This document shows, piece after piece, positions 6,924 to 15,064 of a stretch of DNA of 28,387 nucleotides. The notes beneath the pieces are model-generated. The model did not search any database. It had not been told where the DNA came from and saw nothing but the letters and a program-made list of their open reading frames with translations. Source of the stretch: an uncultured Propionibacteriaceae bacterium (GTDB taxonomy: Bacteria; Actinomycetota; Actinomycetes; Propionibacteriales; Propionibacteriaceae); assembly GCA_936924635.1 (NCBI GenBank), contig CAKZHP010000012.1, positions 1-28,387 of the forward strand, in the 5' to 3' direction. The first letter of the stretch is position 1. Every line of letters begins with the position of its first letter. The position numbers and the translations under genes are program-made.

Positions 6924-7775
6924 TCAGGCCAGGATCGTGCGCAACTTGTCGGGGTTGCGCACGGCCAGAAGCTGGTCGATGCGTCCATCACGGAGCACCA
7001 GCCAGAGCACCTGGTCGAGCTCCTCGTCGAGGTAGATCGCCAGGGCCGGGCGGTGGTTGGCCTCGACCATCTCGATCCGGGTCTGGGGGGTGAGGTTCGT
7101 CGCCAGGGCGACGAGCAACCTGGCCACCTTCTCGGCCCCTCGGACCGGCCGCAGCGCCGTGGTCCGCTTGCCGCCACCGTCACCGATGAAGACGGCGTCG
7201 GCGGTGAGGTAGGAGGCGAGCTCCGCCACGTCTCCCTGCCGCGCCGCGTACAGGAACCGGCCTGTGAGCACCCGCAGGTCGGCCTCGTCGACCGGGGCCG
7301 GGTCCGGGCGACGGGCCTCGACGTGGTTGCGCGAGCGGGCGGCGAGCTGGCGTACCGCCGCCGGCTGCCGGCCCAGCATCTCGGCGACCTCGGCATGGCT
7401 GAACCCGAACACGTCGTGCAGCAGGAAGGCGGCCCGCTCCAGGGGGCTCAGCGTCCCCAGCACGACCATCAGCGCCACCTCCACCTCGGCGGCGACCGCG
7501 AGCGACTCGTCGGAGCCCGGGCCCGTGGCGACCGGCTCCGGGAGGAAGGTGCCGGGGTAGCCGACCGTGTCGCGTCTTGCCACGGCGTCGAGGGCGAGGT
7601 TGGTGGCGATGCGCGCCAGGTACGCCCGTGGGTGCTCGACCTCGGTCGTGACGCCGCGCCAGCGCACGTACGTCTGCTGCGCCACGTCCTCGGCGTCGGC
7701 CCAGGAGCCGGTGATGTCGTACGCGATCCGCACCACGAGCCCCCGGTGCTCCAGGTAGGCGGCGTCGTCAGCCAC
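6924..7775 (-). CDS. sigJ: ECF41-type RNA polymerase sigma factor (SigJ-like)
   Basis: 283 residues. The sigma2 domain (about 5-70) includes DAEDVAQQTYVRW, and sigma4 (about 95-155) includes LSPLERAAFLLHDVFGFSHA. A C-terminal SnoaL-like domain (165-283) follows. Three ECF41 hallmarks are present: FLPEP at 77-81 (usual form WLPEP), DGGGK at 199-203 and NPDKL at 274-278. ECF41 factors have no separate anti-sigma factor; their own C-terminal domain controls activity, and they drive a neighbouring COE gene (carboxymuconolactone decarboxylase, oxidoreductase or epimerase). The neighbour here is an oxidoreductase. GTG start at 7775 with GGAGGG at 7781-7786. The start lies inside the 3' end of the oxidoreductase gene (8-bp overlap), so the two are co-transcribed and the sigma factor is autoregulated. 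Confidence 0.93.
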   Translation of the reverse strand: MADDAAYLEHRGLVVRIAYDITGSWADAEDVAQQTYVRWRGVTTEVEHPRAYLARIATNLALDAVARRDTVGYPGTFLPEPVATGPGSDESLAVAAEVEVALMVVLGTLSPLERAAFLLHDVFGFSHAEVAEMLGRQPAAVRQLAARSRNHVEARRPDPAPVDEADLRVLTGRFLYAARQGDVAELASYLTADAVFIGDGGGKRTTALRPVRGAEKVARLLVALATNLTPQTRIEMVEANHRPALAIYLDEELDQVLWLVLRDGRIDQLLAVRNPDKLRTILA

Positions 7776-8811
7776 GCGGACCCTCCAGCCCTCGGTAGAT
7801 GCGCGCCCACCGTATCGGCGACAGCACCGCGAACCGGCAGACCAGCTCCTTGAGCACGGCACCCAGACGGCCCGCGGTGACGCGGCCTGTCGGGGAGTCG
7901 TCGCGGTCGACCCACTGGATGAGCCCGTCGTGCCGGCCGAGGCTCAGGCACCAGCCGGCGTACCCGACGCTGACCGGCCGCGCCGGCTGACCCCGGTGCA
8001 GGCGCCCGAGCGTGTCCGCCAGGTGCGCCGCCATCGGCACGCCCCCGGCGCACGACATGCGCAGGTGCGGCTGACCCACGACGCGGGCGGCGTCACCGCA
8101 CGCCCAGAGGTGCCGTGCGCCGCGTACACGGAGGTGCTCGTCGACCTCGACGAAACCCGCGGGCGTGGTGGGCAGGCCGCTCGTGACGGCCAACGAGTCG
8201 GGGGTGAAGCCGGTGCACTCGATGACGTGGTCCGCGTCGACGGGGGTCGAGGAGACGGCCACGCCCAGGCGGGCCAAGGAGGTGAGGAGCCGGGTACGAC
8301 CCGGCGCGGAGAAGGCCGAGCCCACGGGCACCGGGTCGGCCAGCGTGACGTGAAGGTCCGGTCGTGCCTCGGCGACCTCGGCGGCGGTCTCGATCCCGGT
8401 GAAGCCGCCCCCGAGCACACAGACCGTGGCACCGCCGGGGAGGGCGCGTACGGCCTCGCGGTGCCGCAACGCCCACTCCCAGCCACCTACGCCGTGGCCG
8501 CTGCCAGTCGCCAGCACCACGTGGTCAGCGGTGAGGGTGCCCCCGTCGTCGAGGGTCACGCTGGCCTGTTCGGGGCCGTCCGCGACCCGGACCGCCCGGG
8601 CCAGCACCAGACGAGGGCCGTGGACCGACTCGCTGAGGCGGCGGGTAGCCGTGCCGGGCTCGCGCGACCCGGCGATCACCTCGTGGAGGCGGATGCGGTC
8701 GACCAGCACCTCGCGGTCGCTGACGAGGGTCACGTCGAGGTGCTGCGCGGCGGCGCGGTTGGCGGCCAGGAGACCGGCGTAGCCGCCTCCGATCACGATC
8801 AGTGAAGTCAT
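7768..8811 (-). CDS. FAD-dependent pyridine nucleotide oxidoreductase (NDH-2-like), ECF41 partner
   Basis: 347 residues with a two-dinucleotide-domain flavoprotein fold. The FAD-binding GGGYAG lies at 8-13, the second Rossmann motif VLGGGFTGIE at 132-141, and the ATG loop (VVLATGSG) at 98-105. The FAD-closing motif WACGDAARV is at 236-244. It resembles type II NADH dehydrogenases and AIF/FSP1-like quinone reductases, though shorter than full NDH-2 (about 400 or more residues), with only a short basic C-terminus in place of a clear membrane anchor. It is first in an operon with the sigma factor and directly downstream of an ECF41 consensus promoter, so it is very likely the sigma factor's main target. 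The electron acceptor is unknown. Confidence 0.88.
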   Translation of the reverse strand: MTSLIVIGGGYAGLLAANRAAAQHLDVTLVSDREVLVDRIRLHEVIAGSREPGTATRRLSESVHGPRLVLARAVRVADGPEQASVTLDDGGTLTADHVVLATGSGHGVGGWEWALRHREAVRALPGGATVCVLGGGFTGIETAAEVAEARPDLHVTLADPVPVGSAFSAPGRTRLLTSLARLGVAVSSTPVDADHVIECTGFTPDSLAVTSGLPTTPAGFVEVDEHLRVRGARHLWACGDAARVVGQPHLRMSCAGGVPMAAHLADTLGRLHRGQPARPVSVGYAGWCLSLGRHDGLIQWVDRDDSPTGRVTAGRLGAVLKELVCRFAVLSPIRWARIYRGLEGPRG

Positions 8812-8819
8812 GCCCACCA

Positions 8820-8846
8820 GACGGCTGAGGAGCCTGTGGTGTGACA
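8820..8846 (-). promoter_or_regulatory. ECF41 promoter (TGTCACA-N16-CGTC)
   Basis: Reading on the minus strand, TGTCACA (8846-8840) is followed by exactly 16 bases and CGTC (8823-8820). This matches the published ECF41 target consensus without a mismatch. The oxidoreductase ATG lies 8 bases further on, so its transcript is predicted to have almost no leader. The site explains both the operon and its autoregulation. Confidence 0.85.
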
Positions 8847-8979
8847 TCGCGTCTGCTCGGGCACGGCCGCTCCCTGGCGACCGAGCCTCCAGCGCACCCC
8901 GGTGGTGCAGCCGAGCCGTGGCGGTCGACCCATGACGTACAAGGCTGCCGACCGGGATCGCGGGCCCAGAGGAGGAACG

Positions 8980-9270
8980 ATGACGCAGGACTTTACGCAG
9001 CAGGAGCGCTTCGAGGTGGTCGACCCGAACCGTGTGGTGCGGACCACGCTGATGGCCACCGGGTGCCTGGCGGTCGTCGCCGCCGCACTGTTCTGGTTCA
9101 TGGCGGCAGCGGCCCTCCACGCCTTTCACGTGGCGGGCGCGAGCTGGATCGCCCTGCTCATCGCTGTGGTGTTCCTGGGTGCGCTGATCTGGTTCCGCAA
9201 GCGGCAGCTCGAGAGCGGGCTGGCCCAGACGTACGTCCTCGCCGACGACCTCGGCCTCACCATGCGTTGA
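8980..9270 (+). CDS. Two-helix membrane protein, N-terminal half of a frameshifted gene
   Basis: 96 residues from an ATG with an excellent SD (AGAGGAGG, 8968-8975). Two membrane helices are visible: about residues 25-48 (TTLMATGCLAVVAAALFWF onward) and 54-72 (SWIALLIAVVFLGALIWF). A short cytoplasmic stretch TYVLADDLGLTMR then ends at TGA (9268-9270). That stretch looks like the first strands of a PH-like domain. Strong coding composition continues without a gap in the +1 frame from 9269. Reading EAHATRFLAWQDLLRAEPVR after TMR gives a natural continuation. I therefore read this as the first half of one gene interrupted by one extra T in CGTTGAG. No function is known. Confidence 0.6.
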   Translation: MTQDFTQQERFEVVDPNRVVRTTLMATGCLAVVAAALFWFMAAAALHAFHVAGASWIALLIAVVFLGALIWFRKRQLESGLAQTYVLADDLGLTMR

Positions 9271-9732
9271 GGCTCACGCCACGCGGTTCCTGGCCTGGCA
9301 GGACCTGCTGCGGGCCGAGCCGGTGCGGGCGATGAAGGGGTACGAGGCGAACACCCGCAACATCACCGCACAAGCGGTCGCGGGCGGTCTGAGCTCCGCC
9401 GCCTCGGCCCTCCTGGCTCCCATCGGCATCGTCGGTCGCGGCCGCATCGACGTCGACCCCAACGCTCCCGGGCTGGCCCAGAAGGCGTACGCCCAGAACC
9501 TGGAGCGTGGTCACTTCGGTGTGGACGAGCAGACCGGGGCACCCCTGGTCGGCATCGACCTCGCCATCGCCGACGCCCAGTGGGACCTCGGTCGCCTCGG
9601 CGCGTGGGTGAAGCACTTCCGCCCCGACATCTACGAGCAGGCCCACGCCCTCAAGGAGCAGGTGCGCCGGGAGGCGGGCACGGCCGCCACGCAGCCCGAC
9701 CAGCGCCCCGAGTGGCGCCCCCGCCGCCGATT

Positions 9733-9787
9733 GAACAACTGTTCTGTCCAGACAGAAGCGAAATTTCCGTTCTGGATGCGCAGAACG
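9733..9787. promoter_or_regulatory. Cluster of three TTCTG/CAGAA dyads upstream of tmk, one LexA-like
   Basis: Three inverted repeats lie within 55 bp. GAACAACTGTTC (9733-9744) fits GAAC-N4-GTTC, the core of Gram-positive LexA boxes, although the outer bases differ from the actinobacterial TCGAAC-N4-GTTCGA. TTCTGTC-CA-GACAGAA (9742-9757) overlaps it. CGTTCTG-N6-CAGAACG (9768-9787) follows. The stretch is A/T-richer than its surroundings. The protein that binds is unknown, and the distance to the predicted tmk start (about 55-110 bp) is long for simple repression. Confidence 0.45.
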
Positions 9788-9830
9788 CTTGTCAGGTGGG
9801 GGCTGGGCGTACGCGCGTGGCCGGACGCCC

Positions 9831-9843
9831 TAGATTCTCGGTG
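9831..9843 (+). promoter_or_regulatory. -10 element of a predicted leaderless tmk transcript
   Basis: TAGATT (9831-9836) fits TAnnnT and is followed by 6 bases and the tmk GTG. There is no SD, so transcription should begin at or next to the start codon, as in many actinobacterial leaderless mRNAs. Confidence 0.5.
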
Positions 9844-10472
9844 TGAACCAACGGGGACTCTTCGTCGTGCTCGAGGGCGGCGACGGCGCGGGCAAGACCA
9901 CACAGCTGAGCAGGCTGGCGGCGTGGCTGCGTGACGCCGGCCATGACGTGGTGGTGACGTTCGAGCCGGGCGACACCGGCGTCGGGCAGAGCATCCGCCG
10001 CCTGGTGCTCGACCCGGCCTCCGGTGACATCGCGCCGCGGGCCGAGGCACTCCTGTACGCCGCCGACAAGGCCCAGCACGTCGCCGAGGTGGTCCGGCCC
10101 GCCCTGGAGCGCGGGGCGGTGGTGGTGTGCGACCGGTACGTCGACTCGATGGTCGCCTACCAGGGAGCCGGGCGGGTGCGGGACTCCGGGGAGGTGCACC
10201 GGCTGGCCGTCTGGGCCACGGGCGGGCTCTCCCCCGACCTCACGGTGCTGCTCGACGTGGCCGTGGCCGAGGGCGTCGGCGAGAAGACCGACCTCGACCG
10301 TGTCGAGGCCGCGGGGGCCGCGTTCCACCAGCGCGTACGCGAGCACTTCCTGGCCCTCGCCGCCGCGGCGCCCGAGCGCTACCTGGTGCTCGACGGACGC
10401 GACGACCGCGACGGCATCGAGGCCGCCATCCGGGCACGCGTCGAGGGGCTGCTGCCCGTCGAAGGAGGGTGA
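9843..10472 (+). CDS. tmk: Thymidylate kinase (dTMP kinase)
   Basis: 209 residues. Phosphorylates dTMP to dTDP for DNA synthesis. The P-loop EGGDGAGKTT is at 11-20, the EPG loop at 41-43 (FEPGDTG; families usually have REPGGT), DRY at 97-99 (CDRYVDSMVAYQGAGR), and the lid region EKTDLDRVE near 147-154. Length is normal. GTG is the start, supported by the upstream -10 and the family's N-terminus; no SD. In most Actinobacteria tmk lies between topA and holB on the same strand. Here it is inverted relative to topA, and the DNA after it encodes a probable DedA fragment, which suggests a local rearrangement. Confidence 0.93.
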   Translation: MNQRGLFVVLEGGDGAGKTTQLSRLAAWLRDAGHDVVVTFEPGDTGVGQSIRRLVLDPASGDIAPRAEALLYAADKAQHVAEVVRPALERGAVVVCDRYVDSMVAYQGAGRVRDSGEVHRLAVWATGGLSPDLTVLLDVAVAEGVGEKTDLDRVEAAGAAFHQRVREHFLALAAAAPERYLVLDGRDDRDGIEAAIRARVEGLLPVEGG

Positions 10473-10480
10473 CCCTCCCC

Positions 10481-10644
10481 GTGGGGGATCAGAACAGCCT
10501 GCTCGTCGGCGCCGGATACGCCCTCGGCGACCGCTGGCACGAGGTCGAGCCGTGGATCAGCCGCTATCAGATGGTGATCCTCGCCATCGCAGCGGCGGCG
10601 CTGGTGTGGTTCGTCGTCACCCGGCTGCGCCGCCGGCAGAACTC

Positions 10645-10648
<4 letters not shown>
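10481..10648 (+). CDS. Short membrane protein, probable DedA-family C-terminal remnant
   Basis: 55 residues from GTG 10481 (59 if the GTG at 10469, overlapping the tmk stop as GTGA, is used). LLVGAGYALGDRWHEVEPWI then a single membrane helix (MVILAIAAAALVWFVV) and a basic tail (TRLRRRQNS) look like the last third of a DedA/SNARE-associated membrane protein. Full DedA proteins have about 200 residues, so the catalytic/transport core is absent. AAGGAGGG at 10462-10469 could serve as SD, but it sits in a GGAGGGTGACCCTCC palindrome (10464-10478) that could hide it. It is either a degenerate fragment or a small membrane protein in its own right. Its TAG and the topA stop share one CTAG. Confidence 0.55.
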
Positions 10649-13353
<2,705 letters not shown>

Positions 13354-13403
13354 GAGCCACGCCCTTCCTTGTGATCTGTGCCCCCACCGGGCAGGTCGCC
13401 GCC

Positions 13404-13427
13404 ACTGTAGACCACGCTTCCGACAGT
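13404..13427 (-). promoter_or_regulatory. topA promoter with RecA-NDp (PafBC)-like motif
   Basis: On the minus strand, CTGTCGGA (from 13426) is followed by TACAGT (13409-13404) as the -10. The first base of the motif is 17 bases from the -10, as in the mycobacterial RecA-independent damage promoter TTGTCRGTG-N8-TAnnnT. The same arrangement, ACTGTCGGA-N9-TACAGTG, stands before the helicase gene at 15065. Confidence 0.5.
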
Positions 13428-13468
13428 TCCGTGCGGGGGTCCTCGCGTACGGCCCCAGGGGGTGCGGC

Positions 13469-14950
13469 TCAGTCGGCCGGCGTCAGCCAGAGGTCGGCCA
13501 CGAGACCGCGTACGCGGGGCAGCACCTCTGCGCTCAGGGCCGGCTCGTCGACCTCGAGGATGCCGGCCACCGCGCCGATGATGGCTGCCAAGGGGAGGTC
13601 GCCGTCGCAGGCGCCGAGGATGCCGCCAAGCGCGGTGTCGACCTCCACGCCGCGGCGCAGACCGGTGGTTTGGCGCAGCACCACGTGGGAGGGGTCGGCC
13701 GCGCCGGGCTGGCCGAGGGTCTCCTGGATGGCGTCGGGGTCGAGACGCCAACGGGTGGCGAGGATCGCTTGGTCGGTGAGGCCGGTGGAGGTCTCCAGAT
13801 GGCGCAGCAGCGTGTCGCCGACGGGCTGCTGCACGGCGTGGGGCCAGTCCTCGACGCGTACGGTCGCCTTCTCGCGCCCGGCGCGGTGGACGGTGACCCA
13901 GCCCATGCCGATGGCCTCGACGCCGATCTCGTCGAAGTACGCGAGCCACTCCGCGTACCGGGCCTTGTACTCAGGCGTGCCCGCGAGGCCAGCGTCGGTG
14001 AGCCAGATCTCGACGTACTCGTACGGGTCGAGCACCTCGCGCTGCACCACGTAACCGTCGCAGCCGGTGCCGCCGATCCAACCGGCGAGCCGCTCGTCCC
14101 AGGGCTCGCCGCGCAGGTGGGCCCAGTTGCCGAGCACCTGGAGGGTGCCGTTCGGGGCGAGGTGCTGAGCGCCCGCCACGACGACCTCGCGCATCAGCCC
14201 GTCGCCGGTGTGGGTGCCCTCGCGGTAGACCAGGCCCGAGCGGGTGGGCGGCGCCATCACGAACGGCGGGTTGGTGACGATGAGGTCGAAGGCGTCGTCG
14301 CGTACGGGGTCGTAGAGCGAGCCCTCGCGGAGGTCGGCGTCCACCCCGCTCAGGCGCAGGGTGAGGTCGGCCAGGCGGAGCGCGCGGGGGTTGAGGTCGG
14401 TCGCGACGACCTGATCGGCGTGACGGGCCAGGTGGAGGGTCTGCACGCCGCAGCCGGTGCCCAGGTCGAGGGCGCGGCCGACGAGGCGGCGAGGCGTGAT
14501 CTCGGCGAGCGTGGTGGAGGCGGGCGAGACGCCGAGCACGTGGTCGTTGGTGGGCGCGCCGCGGGCGGTGTCGAGGGTGGCGGCGTGGTCGGAGGCGATC
14601 CAGGCCGGGGAGCTGTCGTCGCTCGAGTAGGGGCGCATGTCGAGGGTGGCCGTGGTTGCGTCACGCGTCTCGGTGAGGATGCCGGCGCGGAGGAGCGCCT
14701 CTGCGGGGAGGGCGGCGCGGGCAGCGGCCTGAGGGACGGGCTGCTGGAGGACGAACAGCCGGATGAGCATCGCGAGCGGGTCGTCGCGGCCGGCCAGCGC
14801 GCGATCGGCGGCGAGGGTGTGGTTACGCCCGAGGGAGGCCTGCCCGGCGGGACCGATCGCGTCGAGGCAGGCGTCGACGGTGTAGTCGGCGCGTACGAAC
14901 GCCTCGCGCAGCTCGTCGGTCTCGGCAGGGGTCAGGAGCGGCTCGGTCAC
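13469..14950 (-). CDS. Class I SAM-dependent methyltransferase with N-terminal winged-helix-like domain
   Basis: 493 residues. Residues 1-145 form a helical DUF7059-like domain. The Rossmann methyltransferase fold has the SAM motif ALDLGTGCGVQTLHLAR at 160-176, acidic ATDLNPRAL at 183-191, and NPPF at 227-230. NPPF/NPPY methyltransferases act on a planar amine (adenine N6, guanine N2 of RNA, or glutamine), so a nucleic acid or protein substrate is likely. The last 130 residues carry a conserved domain of unknown function. The position beside topA is conserved across Actinobacteria. GTG at 14950 lacks a good SD; CACGCT six bases upstream is a weak -10 candidate for a leaderless start. It is 115 bp upstream of topA on the same strand. 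Confidence 0.8.
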   Translation of the reverse strand: MTEPLLTPAETDELREAFVRADYTVDACLDAIGPAGQASLGRNHTLAADRALAGRDDPLAMLIRLFVLQQPVPQAAARAALPAEALLRAGILTETRDATTATLDMRPYSSDDSSPAWIASDHAATLDTARGAPTNDHVLGVSPASTTLAEITPRRLVGRALDLGTGCGVQTLHLARHADQVVATDLNPRALRLADLTLRLSGVDADLREGSLYDPVRDDAFDLIVTNPPFVMAPPTRSGLVYREGTHTGDGLMREVVVAGAQHLAPNGTLQVLGNWAHLRGEPWDERLAGWIGGTGCDGYVVQREVLDPYEYVEIWLTDAGLAGTPEYKARYAEWLAYFDEIGVEAIGMGWVTVHRAGREKATVRVEDWPHAVQQPVGDTLLRHLETSTGLTDQAILATRWRLDPDAIQETLGQPGAADPSHVVLRQTTGLRRGVEVDTALGGILGACDGDLPLAAIIGAVAGILEVDEPALSAEVLPRVRGLVADLWLTPAD

Positions 14951-15035
14951 GGGCCAAGCGTGGCACGTACGCGCGGGCCGCCGCGTCGTTGCGGCACACC
15001 CTCCACGATCGAGCAGACCGCGAGGCGTACGGAAA

Positions 15036-15058
15036 CTGTCGGACCCCCCTCCTACAGT
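15036..15058 (+). promoter_or_regulatory. Helicase promoter with RecA-NDp (PafBC)-like motif
   Basis: CTGTCGGA begins at 15036 and TACAGT (-10) at 15053, 17 bases apart. The ATG lies 6 bases after the -10, so the transcript is predicted leaderless. The motif is nearly identical to the topA promoter in sequence and spacing. Confidence 0.55.
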
Positions 15059-15064
15059 GAACGC

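Larger units (their letters stand above)
9272..9934 (+). pseudogene. C-terminal half of the frameshifted PH-like membrane protein gene
   Basis: The frame opens with coding-type third positions immediately after the upstream stop, yet its first start codons (GTG 9323, ATG 9332) have no SD. This argues that it was once joined to the 8980-9270 frame. Up to about 9730 it encodes WQDLLRAEPVRAMKGYEAN, a Gly/Ala/Ser-rich segment (AGGLSSAASALLAPIGIVG) and a charged helix (IYEQAHALKEQVRREAG). After 9730 codon bias vanishes, and the frame runs through the tmk upstream region and 92 bp into tmk, so the original stop is probably lost too. Alternatives are a sequencing error or a programmed +1 frameshift at CGT TGA. 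The protein is unrecognised. Confidence 0.5.

Noticed and set aside
9789..9815. TTGTCAGGTGG as a PafBC site for tmk
   Set aside because: It has an extra G relative to the consensus, and no TAnnnT lies 17 bases from its start.
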